DNA from: Bacteroidales bacterium
GTDB lineage: Bacteria > Bacteroidota > Bacteroidia > Bacteroidales > UBA932
Direction: 5' to 3'
Length of the DNA: 59,643 nt
NCBI GenBank assembly: GCA_016281435.1
Contig: JAEEIQ010000030.1
Coordinates: 1 to 59,643, forward strand
Part shown: piece after piece, positions 50,832 to 58,930 of the stretch
How positions within the stretch are numbered: position 1 is the first letter of the stretch
Layout of the letters: each line of letters starts with the position of its first letter
The notes under the pieces: model-generated
What the model was told of the DNA's origin: nothing
The model's input: only the letters and a program-made list of their open reading frames with translations
The model's database searches: none
Program-made: the position numbers and the translations under genes

Positions 50832-52271
50832 ATGAACTGGAGGATCATCACCTGGTATGTCGGCGTATCGCTTCTGCTTGTGTCCGCGCTCATGACGGTG
50901 TCCGGAATCATCGCTTTCTGCACGCCCGGGGACGATAGCCGGACGGTCCTGCTGCTGTCGGCCATCCTGGCGGGAATGCCAGGCTATTTCCCGCTAATTT
51001 TCGTCAAAAGGAGACATCATAATCTTACCTTCCGGGAAGGGAACTGCATAGTGGTATGTGCGTGGATACTGGCATGTCTTTTCGGTATGCTTCCTTTCCT
51101 GTTCTATGGCCACGAGTTCACTCCCGTCAACGCCCTTTTCGAGAGCGTTTCGGGCTTCACCACGACCGGAGCGTCCATACTGAACGATATAGAGGCCCTT
51201 CCGCGCGGGCTCCAGTTCTGGCGCATATCGACAGCATGGGTCGGAGGCATAGGCATAGTCACGCTTTTCTCCATGATAACTGCCGGCATGGAAAAATCCA
51301 CCCTCTCCGGGGCGGAGATCTCCAGCCTTGCGAAGGACGGTTTCTCGGCGGGGCGCAGAACCAGTTTCGCCAACAGGATGCTGCTGACCTATATCCTTCT
51401 GACGCTCGTCACGTTCTTTTCCCTGAAACTGACCGGGATGGGCTGGTTCGATTCGGCGACAAACGCCATGTCGGCCTGCAGCACCTGCGGTTTCTGCACG
51501 CGGAATGCCAGCATCTCCTTTTATGACAACCCGGCAGCGGAAACCGTCCTTACCGCAGCGATGCTTACCGCCGGCATCCATTTCGGCATCCTGTTCCTGG
51601 CCTTCCTGAAGGGCCGTCCCCGGCTTATCTTCAAGCCCGAAATCATCAGGATATTCCTTTGTCTGGTGCTGGCGGCTACGCTTGTCGTCACCGCTGACCT
51701 GATGGTAAACGGCCATTATGCTTCTTTCGGGGATGCGCTCCGCGACGCGTCTTTCCAGGTGGCATCGATATCTACCACCACGGGATTCGCTACCAGGGAC
51801 ACGACTCTATGGCCCCCGCTCAGCATGGCCATCCTCATCATCTGTTCCCTGATCTGCGGGTGCAGCGGCTCGACGTCCGGCGGCATTAAGATGGACCGCG
51901 CTGTCCTGGCAGCCAAGGGAATACACCGGAAAGTGAAGCTGACGGTCTCTCCCAATGCCGTGTACTGCGTGCGAGTGGACGGAAAGACGAAGACCGTGGA
52001 GCAGGTCAGCGACGCGTACGGCTATATCATCTGTTATCTCTTGATAATGGTTGTTTTCGCTGCGCTGAACATCGCTTCCGGGTTGGACTTCACGACGGGA
52101 GTGACAGCCTCCATTGCCTGCATAGGCAACGTCGGACCGGGTTTCGGGGATGTCGGATCCATGTCCAATTACGCGGCTCTCCCTCCCGTGCTCAAATTGA
52201 GCAGCCTGATAGAGATGCTTATAGGCCGTCTGGAGATATTCCCTGTGCTGTATCTTTTGCGTTCCGCCTGA
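50832..52271 (+). CDS. trkH: Trk-type potassium uptake protein, membrane subunit
   Basis: A 479-residue K+ channel-like transporter subunit. The four selectivity-filter repeats are visible: 'SGFTTTGAS', 'STCGFCT', 'STTTGFAT' with 'GCSGSTSGG' after it, and 'IGNVGPGFGD'. It sits in the inner membrane and normally works with a gating TrkA, which is not next to it. The ATG at 50832 is chosen because it follows the promoter; the longer open frame to 50400 runs antisense through the LysR gene. luxS starts 37 bases after its stop. Confidence 0.93.
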   Translation: MNWRIITWYVGVSLLLVSALMTVSGIIAFCTPGDDSRTVLLLSAILAGMPGYFPLIFVKRRHHNLTFREGNCIVVCAWILACLFGMLPFLFYGHEFTPVNALFESVSGFTTTGASILNDIEALPRGLQFWRISTAWVGGIGIVTLFSMITAGMEKSTLSGAEISSLAKDGFSAGRRTSFANRMLLTYILLTLVTFFSLKLTGMGWFDSATNAMSACSTCGFCTRNASISFYDNPAAETVLTAAMLTAGIHFGILFLAFLKGRPRLIFKPEIIRIFLCLVLAATLVVTADLMVNGHYASFGDALRDASFQVASISTTTGFATRDTTLWPPLSMAILIICSLICGCSGSTSGGIKMDRAVLAAKGIHRKVKLTVSPNAVYCVRVDGKTKTVEQVSDAYGYIICYLLIMVVFAALNIASGLDFTTGVTASIACIGNVGPGFGDVGSMSNYAALPPVLKLSSLIEMLIGRLEIFPVLYLLRSA

Positions 52272-52279
52272 GTTTTTCT

Positions 52280-52287
52280 TACTTTTG
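52280..52287 (+). promoter_or_regulatory. -7 promoter element of luxS
   Basis: TACTTTTG fits TAnnTTTG and lies 21 bases before the ATG at 52309. Confidence 0.6.
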
Positions 52288-52308
52288 CAGAAGAACAGCT
52301 ATTACGAC

Positions 52309-52803
52309 ATGGAGGTAATTCAGAGTTTCACTATCGATCATACCCGTCTCAAGCCTGGAATCTATGTTTCACGCGTAGACAGGGGGTTCACGACCTTCGA
52401 TCTCCGCATCACGGAGCCCAACAAGGAGCCGGCCGTCGCTCCGGCCGCGATTCACAGCCTTGAGCACCTGATGGCGACCTGGTTCCGCAATTCAAGGGTA
52501 AAGGAGGACGTAGTCTACGTAGGGCCCATGGGATGCCTTACCGGCATGTACGTCATCATGACGGGTTCTTACAGCGTGGAAGATATGCGCCGGCTTACCA
52601 TCGAGTGCCTTGAATGGATACTCACGCAGGACGAGGTTCCCGCCACGCGCCCGGAAGCCTGCGGCAATTACCTGCTGCACGACCTTCCGATGTGCAAGTG
52701 GGAATCCGCCCGCTACCTTGACCGGCTCAGGAACGATTTTCACTGCGAATACACGAAGCTCTGCATAACGCTGGAAGACGGCCGCGTTTTTGCAGACGCA
52801 TAA
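52309..52803 (+). CDS. luxS: S-ribosylhomocysteine lyase
   Basis: A 164-residue LuxS, which splits S-ribosylhomocysteine into homocysteine and DPD, the precursor of autoinducer 2. The metal site is present: His49 and His53 in 'HSLEHLMATW' and Cys118 in 'EACGNYLLHDL'; Glu52 and Cys76 ('GPMGCLTGMY') complete the active site. The start at 52309 gives the usual N-terminus; an ATG eight codons earlier overlaps the promoter and is rejected. It has its own promoter downstream of trkH. Confidence 0.97.
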   Translation: MEVIQSFTIDHTRLKPGIYVSRVDRGFTTFDLRITEPNKEPAVAPAAIHSLEHLMATWFRNSRVKEDVVYVGPMGCLTGMYVIMTGSYSVEDMRRLTIECLEWILTQDEVPATRPEACGNYLLHDLPMCKWESARYLDRLRNDFHCEYTKLCITLEDGRVFADA

Positions 52804-52821
52804 GTTTCCGGCCGGCGGAAC

Positions 52822-53112
52822 TTACGGCCTGGGGTAGATGAAGGGACTTTCCTGAAGTTTTGCCAGACCGTCGTTTTCAAATATATCTCTGGACGAATCG
52901 TAATACCTGACCCCTCCGACGACGATGTCCCCGAAGTCAACGCTGCAAGGGATGCCTATACTATAATCTGCATCACTTCCTTTTATTGCGGTGACGTTTC
53001 CGCCTGAGATTGTGATGTTGCCGCAGTGGTCGCTGTGGGTGTATTGATCTCCATACCGTCCGCCAATCCCGGCCCCCTTTCCGTTGCTGCCTGCATTGAG
53101 GACAGAAAGCAT
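52822..53112 (-). pseudogene. Fragment of a beta-helix lipoprotein gene
   Basis: An open frame of 96 residues whose start 'GAGIGG' and 'CGNITISGGNVTA' match the repeat unit of the intact lipoprotein at 53605-55200 ('CGNITISGGEVTATGG'), followed by 'IVVGGVRYYDSS' and an ending 'LQESPFIYPRP'. It has no signal peptide and stands in the opposite direction to its relative, cut off just where a helix-turn-helix fragment begins. It looks like the 3' end of a second gene of the same family, left by rearrangement. Confidence 0.7.
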
Positions 53113-53119
53113 ATATTGA

Positions 53120-53374
53120 AATAGAAAACCTGGTGAACGAGAACGGCCTGATGCGCCTGGCCTTCTTGCGTGTAGCGATGGGTCAGTACGGCATCCAGCG
53201 CAAGACGCTCGCCGAGCAGCTCGGCATCGGCTATACAGGTCTGAACCGTTGGTTCAAGGTCGACGACATCGCCATCTCCTACTATTCAAGATAGCAGATC
53301 TGTACGGCCTCACCGTCAAGGTGAAGGCCACACGAAAAATAGTCCAGACCCAGCAGGATCTGGACCTTGGATAA
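53120..53374 (+). pseudogene. Frameshifted small helix-turn-helix gene
   Basis: One frame gives 'NENGLMRLAFLRVAMGQYGIQ', 'RKTLAEQLGIGYTGLNRWFKVDDIAISY' and then meets a TAG at 53292. The next frame continues at once: 'LFKIADLYGLTVKVKATRKIVQTQQDLDLG', ending at 53374. Together they read as one small Cro/C1-like DNA-binding protein broken by a one-base indel near 53282. No clear upstream start is seen (ATG at 53151 is internal). Confidence 0.72.
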
Positions 53375-53448
53375 AATTATACCTCCGTTGCATTTTTCTA
53401 CCAAAATCAATAAATTTACTCCTTTGAATCCATCATCCATAGCAAGCA

Positions 53449-53592
53449 ATGGGAAAAAACGACAAGTCATTCTATGAGGCCCCTTCGTTCCAGGTCTTCG
53501 AGATCCGGACCGAAGGCATGATCTGCCAGAGCCAGAACACGATGAACGATCGTAACAGCTACGACACCACCGACGATAATCCCTTTGCTTAA
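53449..53592 (+). CDS. 47-residue peptide, leader gene of the beta-helix lipoprotein
   Basis: A short open frame encoding 47 residues, starting 'MGKNDKSFYEAPSFQVFEIR' and going on 'TEGMICQSQNTMNDRNSYD'. It is unlike chance frames: its layout (a 'YEAP' block, then 'EIRTEGMIC', then a polar Asn/Asp tail) recalls small Bacteroidales peptides encoded just before surface lipoproteins. No signal peptide is seen. The lipoprotein gene starts 12 bases after its stop, so the two are very likely cotranscribed. Function is unknown; a modified peptide or a chaperone-like partner are open options. Confidence 0.6.
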   Translation: MGKNDKSFYEAPSFQVFEIRTEGMICQSQNTMNDRNSYDTTDDNPFA

Positions 53593-53604
53593 ACCCCTGC
53601 CGCC

Positions 53605-55200
53605 ATGAAGACAATGAAATTCCAGAAAATGATGGTCCTTGTCCTCGCCGCAGCGGTGTGGGCAGGATGCACGCAGGAGAACCCTGTGGTAACCGAAGAG
53701 CAAGTTACCGAAGAGCAGCATACGACCGTGCAGTTCACGGCGACTCTCGAAGGAAAGGGCGGAGAGGCCACGAAGGCACTGAGCTCCGACGGTACTGCCA
53801 CCTGGGCGGAGAATGAAGAGATAGCGGTTTATTACACCACATCGAGTGGGCATGCCACCGCGACGGCCACCGTCACCTCGGTCACGGACGGCAAGGCTAC
53901 CATCACAGCCACTCTTACTGATGCAATAAGCGGGTCCGCAACGCTTGTATATCCTGCTTCGCTACACGATGGCTCCGGATGGCTGGACGTGAGCCAACTG
54001 TACAACAATCAATATGGAAACTTGACCGATGGGACAAATCCCATCAGTACCTATTTCGATGCAGCTATCGGGACAGGAGCCATTTCAGTGGATGGAGGAA
54101 CAGCGGTCATCGACGGAAGCGTGAGTATGGTGAACCAGCTGGCGATATGCGCCTTTGAACTGGGTTTTGCATCTACAGCCGGCGGCACGGCAGTCGAACG
54201 TACAATGTCTGCCTCCGCTGGACTCACGATTCAATGCGCGGGTGCAACATATCAAATCGCATCGGATAGAGCGAGCAACTCCGTATCTACAGGAGGAGGA
54301 ACGTCATACAGAGGCTTCAAATCTGATGACATTGTCTATGTCGCAATGTTGCCGTACAGCGGTACGGTCACGCTTTATTCCAGTGTATCTGGATATAATA
54401 GCACAACAACCTACACATACACGACCGGCTCGGGGACACTGAATAAGGGAGCGTTCTATAAAAGTATTCCTGTCACCTTGACACCCGGAGATCCATCAAC
54501 CTCATCCGGTACTTTAACGGATTTGCCGGCAGGAATCTATACGGGTTATTATTCATCAACCATCACCTTGGAAGATGGTGCTGATATAAAGTTTTCGGGC
54601 GCAACCATTTCCGTAACCTCCGGCCCCGCCATCCAATGCATTGGCAACGCCACCATCACGCTGGCGGGCAGCAACACCGTATCTACAAGCGCTGATGGCT
54701 ATCCCGCCATCCAGGCCGGACCTTCCGGTAAAACCCTGACCATCCAGGGCTCCGGCAGCCTAACCGCCACTGGAGGAAGCAAGGCCGCCGGAATCGGAAG
54801 CAAAAGAGATGACACCTGCGGAAACATCACCATCTCCGGAGGCACGGTAATCGCCACGGGAGGAGATCTTGGCGCCGGCATCGGAAGCGGATTGAGTGGC
54901 ACCTGCGGAAACATTACCATCTCCGGAGGAGAGGTGACCGCCACGGGAGGAACTTTCGCCGCCGGCATCGGAAGCGGATACTATGGAAAATTCTCCAGCA
55001 TCACCATCACCTCCGGAATCACCTCCGTCAAGGCAATGATGGGCATTGACGCCCTTGCTCCTATCGGAAGAGGCTCTGGAGACACATCTTCCGGCTCCGT
55101 CACCATCGACAATACCACCTCCTGGACTGCCGGTACTGCCACCACGAATCTCAACTGGTCAGTCAAAGGTAACACCTGGACCCTGACGCCGAATAGCTAG
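53605..55200 (+). CDS. Lipoprotein with fimbrillin-like and beta-helix domains
   Basis: A 531-residue lipoprotein (Cys22 in 'VWAGC'). The first part (about 30-300) resembles fimbrillin-like Bacteroidales proteins ('VQFTATLEGKGGEATKALSSDGTATWAENEEIAVYY', 'ATLVYPAS', 'NQLAICAFELGF', 'DDIVYVAMLPYSG'). The second part (about 310-500) is a right-handed beta-helix-like carbohydrate-binding region with repeats of 'CGNITISGGEVTATGG' type and 'AGIGSG' turns. It is likely surface-exposed and adhesive or sugar-binding. It follows the 47-residue peptide gene by 12 bases. A fragment of a relative lies inverted upstream. Confidence 0.82.
   Translation: MKTMKFQKMMVLVLAAAVWAGCTQENPVVTEEQVTEEQHTTVQFTATLEGKGGEATKALSSDGTATWAENEEIAVYYTTSSGHATATATVTSVTDGKATITATLTDAISGSATLVYPASLHDGSGWLDVSQLYNNQYGNLTDGTNPISTYFDAAIGTGAISVDGGTAVIDGSVSMVNQLAICAFELGFASTAGGTAVERTMSASAGLTIQCAGATYQIASDRASNSVSTGGGTSYRGFKSDDIVYVAMLPYSGTVTLYSSVSGYNSTTTYTYTTGSGTLNKGAFYKSIPVTLTPGDPSTSSGTLTDLPAGIYTGYYSSTITLEDGADIKFSGATISVTSGPAIQCIGNATITLAGSNTVSTSADGYPAIQAGPSGKTLTIQGSGSLTATGGSKAAGIGSKRDDTCGNITISGGTVIATGGDLGAGIGSGLSGTCGNITISGGEVTATGGTFAAGIGSGYYGKFSSITITSGITSVKAMMGIDALAPIGRGSGDTSSGSVTIDNTTSWTAGTATTNLNWSVKGNTWTLTPNS
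54727..54985 (+). repeat. 87-bp in-frame repeat in the beta-helix lipoprotein
   Basis: ACCTGCGGAAACAT recurs at 54814 and 54901, a period of 87 bp (29 residues), with weaker copies on either side. Each unit encodes a coil of the predicted beta-helix; near identity points to recent duplication. Confidence 0.75.
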
Positions 55201-55210
55201 AATTAGTCCC

Positions 55211-55333
55211 CTAGCCGAACGCCAGGACGTTCATCAGAAGGAACAGCACCAGGGCAAGGAGAACGCCTCTCCTTGCCTTGGTCTTTTTCTGCCCGGGGGT
55301 GAGCCCCTCGAAGGAGTACCACCTGCGTCTCAT
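55211..55333 (-). CDS. 40-residue single-helix membrane peptide
   Basis: A short minus-strand frame of 40 residues: a basic start 'MRRRWYSFEGLTPGQKKTKARR' and one membrane helix 'GVLLALVLFLLMNVLAFG' reaching the end. The positive-inside charge pattern and clean hydrophobic helix make it look real, but no relative is recognised and no promoter is seen. It lies between the stop of the lipoprotein gene and a GC-rich palindromic stretch that may be the scar of an integrated element. Confidence 0.4.
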   Translation of the reverse strand: MRRRWYSFEGLTPGQKKTKARRGVLLALVLFLLMNVLAFG

Positions 55334-55476
55334 CGGATGCTCCTGAGATACCCCACCGCAAGAAGCGACGGGAGGTAGTTCCTGGTTTCCCGTGGGACCT
55401 TCTCCCATACGGTCCAGGGGTCAAAAAAAGCCCCTCCAGAAAAAATCGGTGGGGCAACGGTGGGGCAACTTGGAAA

Positions 55477-55523
55477 AGAAAAATCGCTAAGTGCTTGTTT
55501 TTCAGTAACTTAGCGATTTTTCT
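55477..55523. repeat. 16-bp perfect inverted repeat, terminator-like
   Basis: AGAAAAATCGCTAAGT (55477-55492) and its exact complement (55508-55523) surround a 15-base centre. It lies just past the 3' end of the DUF4143 ATPase gene (minus strand) and could stop its transcription. The adjoining GGTGACTCCTACAGGATT (from 55525) resembles the 3' part of a tRNA read in reverse. Confidence 0.65.
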
Positions 55524-55539
55524 GGTGACTCCTACAGGA

Positions 55540-56796
55540 TTAACGAGATATGAACCATTTATTAGCTGAATATACTTGAATGTTCTTTCCCTTATAATCC
55601 AGCGTTTCATCACGCTCCCAAGTTAGTAGAACCAGATTGTCACATTTCAATTCATCCGAGGCACGGACAAGGGCATCCAGTTCCCTTTCCTTCGTCTTTG
55701 TCTTGGAAATATCATAAGACACCTGAATCAGGGATGTCACGGTCTTGCCCTTGCGCGTTACGAAGTCAACCTCCTTGTCATTCCTGGTCCTGTAATAGAA
55801 CAGGGATTTCTCCGGATCATAACCTCTTCTCAGCAGCTCGACAAACACAAGGTTCTCCAACTGCCGACCGCTGTTGCCGGACAGTTCGAAGGAACGGGTG
55901 TAGATGAAACCGTTATCTACCACATAGACCTTCCTAGGAGCCTTTTTCATTTCCTTCAGCTTATAATCGTAACGCGGGAGGAAGTAAAACAGGAAAGGCT
56001 CTGCCAGGTATTTGCAGAATTTCTTGACGGTGGTCACGCTGCCCAGAGAGAGCTCATCGGCGATTTCGTTGTAGCTCAGGGGATTTGAATAATTGCTGAT
56101 GAGATAATCCGCCAGGTCGTACAGTTCTGTCGTCTTTCTGATTTTATGGCGCTTCGCAACATCTTTCAAGATGATGGAATCGAACAGAGATCCGAGGTAG
56201 CCCTGCTCTATCTCCCGGTTCTTCAATGTTTCAGGGTAGCCGCCTTTCACCAGATACTCTTCCATCTCCAAAGACAATTTCGCTCTCTCGTCAGGAAGGA
56301 TAGGCAGCATCGGCACGCCCCTGTAGTCCAGCGTCTCATTCATCGAGAAAGGCAGAATCTGTATTTCCACGTATCTTCCCGTAAGCAGAGTAGCCATCTC
56401 ACTGGAAAGCAGGTTGGCATTGGATCCGGTTATGACCAGATTAACGCCGCGACGATACAACTTCGAAACCCATTCATCCCAGGATTCCAAGTTCTGCACT
56501 TCGTCCAACAAAAGGTACTCATAATCCGTATAGACCTCTGCGAGTGCCTGCATCAGCTGGTCTTCGTCAAAACTACTCAGGAGCTGACCGTCATCGAAGT
56601 TCAGATATGCGTAGTTCTTTCCGGAAAGAATCTGCAAGGCATAGACAGACTTGCCGGCTCTGCGGGGGCCGGTTATCAACTTGATGACATTGGATTCCAA
56701 GTAGGGATTGACATCCACAATATTCTGCCTCGGATAGTAAGGCCTGGATACCAGTTCATCTCTTTCTGCACGTTGTTTGAGTACGATGCTTTTCAT
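55540..56796 (-). CDS. AAA ATPase with DUF4143
   Basis: A 418-residue member of the AAA_14/DUF4143 family common in anaerobes. Walker A is 'GPRRAGKS' (43-50), Walker B 'YLLLDEVQ' (94-101), sensor 'VITGSNANLLSSEMATLLTGRYVEI'. The second half (about 210-410) is DUF4143 with a restriction-endonuclease-like stretch 'YYRTRNDKEVDFVTRKGKTVTSLIQVSYD', where the Asp-Glu-Val-Asp and Lys resemble a PD-(D/E)xK site. The role is unknown; the family is scattered by transfer and often lies near toxin-antitoxin genes, as here. Confidence 0.93.
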   Translation of the reverse strand: MKSIVLKQRAERDELVSRPYYPRQNIVDVNPYLESNVIKLITGPRRAGKSVYALQILSGKNYAYLNFDDGQLLSSFDEDQLMQALAEVYTDYEYLLLDEVQNLESWDEWVSKLYRRGVNLVITGSNANLLSSEMATLLTGRYVEIQILPFSMNETLDYRGVPMLPILPDERAKLSLEMEEYLVKGGYPETLKNREIEQGYLGSLFDSIILKDVAKRHKIRKTTELYDLADYLISNYSNPLSYNEIADELSLGSVTTVKKFCKYLAEPFLFYFLPRYDYKLKEMKKAPRKVYVVDNGFIYTRSFELSGNSGRQLENLVFVELLRRGYDPEKSLFYYRTRNDKEVDFVTRKGKTVTSLIQVSYDISKTKTKERELDALVRASDELKCDNLVLLTWERDETLDYKGKNIQVYSANKWFISR

Positions 56797-57015
56797 TCAC
56801 TATATCTTTTGTACTGCACAAAATTAGCGAATTTTATTCATTACGCAAAAGAAAAAGAGTATAATTCCACTTTTCCAACCAATTTTAATGGAGAACTGGC
56901 AACATACACAACGGCAGCATCGAGCTCCTCCGTAGCGATGAGCACCAAACTGTGTTTGAACTCAGGTTTAGATAAATTATCTTATAAATAATTATGTTAT
57001 TAAATTTGTAATTCT

Positions 57016-57023
57016 TATCTTTG
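57016..57023 (+). promoter_or_regulatory. -7 promoter element of higBA
   Basis: TATCTTTG ends four bases before the higB ATG, suggesting a nearly leaderless transcript. The sequence upstream is very AT-rich. Confidence 0.6.
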
Positions 57024-57027
57024 TGCC

Positions 57028-57321
57028 ATGAGGGTGATTGCCATATCCACATTGAGAGAGTTTTGGACCAAGCATCCGGACAGTGAACAGGCCTTGAGAG
57101 AGTGGTATGTAAAGACTGATAGAGCCAATTGGAGTTCTTTGAACGATATTCGGAATGACTCCAACTCAGTAGATTACGTGAAGAACCAGCGATATGTTTT
57201 CAATATCAAAGGGAGCGATTACCGTCTGGTTGCGGCAATAAAGTTCATTCCCAAGCTTGTGTACATCCGTTTTGTCGGGACACACAGCGAATACGACAAG
57301 ATTGACGCATCAACCATATAG
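57028..57321 (+). CDS. higB: HigB-type toxin (mRNA interferase)
   Basis: A 97-residue RelE-superfamily toxin of the HigB branch: 'MRVIAISTLREFWTKHPDSEQALREWYVKTDRANW', 'VDYVKNQRYVFNIKGSDYRLVAAIKF' and 'VYIRFVGTHSEYDKI' (the last two carry the residues of the RNA-cutting site, including Arg and His-x-x-Tyr-Asp). HigB cuts mRNA on ribosomes. The toxin comes first, as usual for higBA; the antitoxin starts 11 bases after its stop. Confidence 0.93.
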   Translation: MRVIAISTLREFWTKHPDSEQALREWYVKTDRANWSSLNDIRNDSNSVDYVKNQRYVFNIKGSDYRLVAAIKFIPKLVYIRFVGTHSEYDKIDASTI

Positions 57322-57332
57322 GAGGATAGATT

Positions 57333-57698
57333 ATGGCACAGATCAAGGATGAAAAACAGTACAAGGCCATGATGGCCCGTATTGACCAGCTTTTCTTTGA
57401 AACGGACGAGAACACGCCCGCTGACGATCCTCGTCTTCAGGAACTGGACGTACTCTCCGCCCTTGTCGAGGAGTACGAGAAAGTGCACTACACAATCGAG
57501 GCTCCCACGCTCTCAGAGACCATGAACGCCCGTCTGGCGGAGAATAAATGGAGCCAGAAGGAACTCGCTGCCATCTTGGGAATCACGGCGCCTCGTCTAA
57601 GCGCCATCCTGAGCGGGAAAGCCAATCCCACCTACGAACAGGCCCGAATCATCTCAACGCGCCTGAATATTGACCCCGCGATTGTTTTGGCGGTGTAG
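57333..57698 (+). CDS. higA: HigA-type antitoxin
   Basis: A 121-residue antitoxin with an XRE helix-turn-helix in its second half (about 66-118): 'RLAENKWSQKELAAILGITAPRLSAILSGKANPTYEQARIISTRLNIDP'. It would bind HigB and repress the shared promoter. The N-terminal part (about 1-60) is polar and helical, possibly the toxin-binding part. Length is typical of the larger HigA proteins of Bacteroidales. Confidence 0.93.
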   Translation: MAQIKDEKQYKAMMARIDQLFFETDENTPADDPRLQELDVLSALVEEYEKVHYTIEAPTLSETMNARLAENKWSQKELAAILGITAPRLSAILSGKANPTYEQARIISTRLNIDPAIVLAV

Positions 57699-57788
57699 CC
57701 AGTTTCAGAAGAACTATTTTGCATCCACTGCAATTTTGGTCAAGAATCCGACCATTTTTGTAAATCTAGATTGTGTTCACCATATCTT

Positions 57789-58910
57789 TTATCTTACATA
57801 GAAACGATATTGCGTCTCGGAGTGATATTTCTCTCCGGGGCGCAAAATTGTACTCGGGAAGCGCTGCTGGTTTGGAGAATCTGCCATGTGGAGGGTTTCG
57901 AGTATCATGCCGTCGAATTTCTCAATCGGGCCGTGTTTCCCTTCAACGGTTCCGTCAAAGGAGCGTCCGGCCTCTGTAATGAAATTGGGTTCCGTGCTCC
58001 ATATCTCCACTCCTCTGCCTCCGTACGGATCATACATGTCTGCAATCTTTCGAAGCGAACCGTCCCAATTCCTGATTATCCACGAGCCGACCATGACTTT
58101 CTGGCCATATTCCTTCTCAAGCATGGAATCCATCCTTCTCGGCACCCGGAAGTCCAGAGGGGTACCCCCGACTGCAAGGATCTGATCGGGAACGAACTGG
58201 CGGCTGTTGAATATGCAGCTGTCTGCATCCACCATGAGGATGTGCTCCATGACATAACCTGCCTTGGAGCCTTTCATGTTAAAATATGTATGGTTGGATA
58301 GATTGACCACGGTGGTGCGGTCGGTCATAGCCTCATAAACGATGTCGCATACATTGTCATCTGTCCACCAATATGTGACAGAGCATTGCAGATTGCCGGG
58401 AAAACCGGCTTCTCCGTCTGGACTGAGACGGGTGAAACGCACTCCGCAACGGGTGTCTTCACTGAGAATCTCGGCATCCCAGATATGGCGGTCAAACCCC
58501 TCTGCTCCGCCATGAAGCTGCACCGGAATCCCCTGCCGGCACTCATTGCATTCCAGAGCATACGGTTCGCCGTCTATCATGATCTGCGGTCCCTTTATCC
58601 TGTTTGCATAACGACCGAGGACACATCCCATGAACCTGTAACATCCCGTTCCGGCTTCAAAGGAAGACAGGTCATCGAAACCTACTATCACATCGTCGGA
58701 AAAGCCGCTGCGGTCGGGGACGCATAGGCTGACCATCCTGGCCCCGTAGTCCGTCACGGCAAGGGTGTTGCCGCAGGAGTTGACCATGGTGAAAAGCCTG
58801 GCTTCAGCACCGGCGGATAAGGTTCCGAAATCCTCTACATCCACATGAGGTTTCCTTGCACATGAGACTGCAAGCAGCAGGCAAAGCAGGAAAGAAAGGG
58901 ATCTTGTCAT
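57789..58910 (-). CDS. galM: Aldose 1-epimerase (mutarotase) lipoprotein
   Basis: A 373-residue galactose-mutarotase family protein that interconverts alpha and beta anomers of aldoses. A lipoprotein signal is seen (Cys17 in 'LAVSC'), so it sits in the envelope. Family marks are 'DYGARMVSLCVPDRSG', 'GRYANRIKG', 'QLHGGAEGFDRHIWDAE', 'VVNLSNHTYFNMKG' (catalytic His) and a late 'STEPNFITEAGRSFDG' with a likely catalytic Glu nearby. An exported mutarotase fits sugar release from polysaccharides outside the cell. It lies beside an IS30 element. Confidence 0.93.
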   Translation of the reverse strand: MTRSLSFLLCLLLAVSCARKPHVDVEDFGTLSAGAEARLFTMVNSCGNTLAVTDYGARMVSLCVPDRSGFSDDVIVGFDDLSSFEAGTGCYRFMGCVLGRYANRIKGPQIMIDGEPYALECNECRQGIPVQLHGGAEGFDRHIWDAEILSEDTRCGVRFTRLSPDGEAGFPGNLQCSVTYWWTDDNVCDIVYEAMTDRTTVVNLSNHTYFNMKGSKAGYVMEHILMVDADSCIFNSRQFVPDQILAVGGTPLDFRVPRRMDSMLEKEYGQKVMVGSWIIRNWDGSLRKIADMYDPYGGRGVEIWSTEPNFITEAGRSFDGTVEGKHGPIEKFDGMILETLHMADSPNQQRFPSTILRPGEKYHSETQYRFYVR

Positions 58911-58930
58911 TTTATTCCGTATTTCTTCAC

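Noticed and set aside
55203..55613. 136-codon minus-strand frame over the palindrome
   Set aside because: It spans the inverted repeat and the end of the DUF4143 gene, with no recognisable domain; only the 40-residue membrane peptide in another frame is kept, at low confidence.
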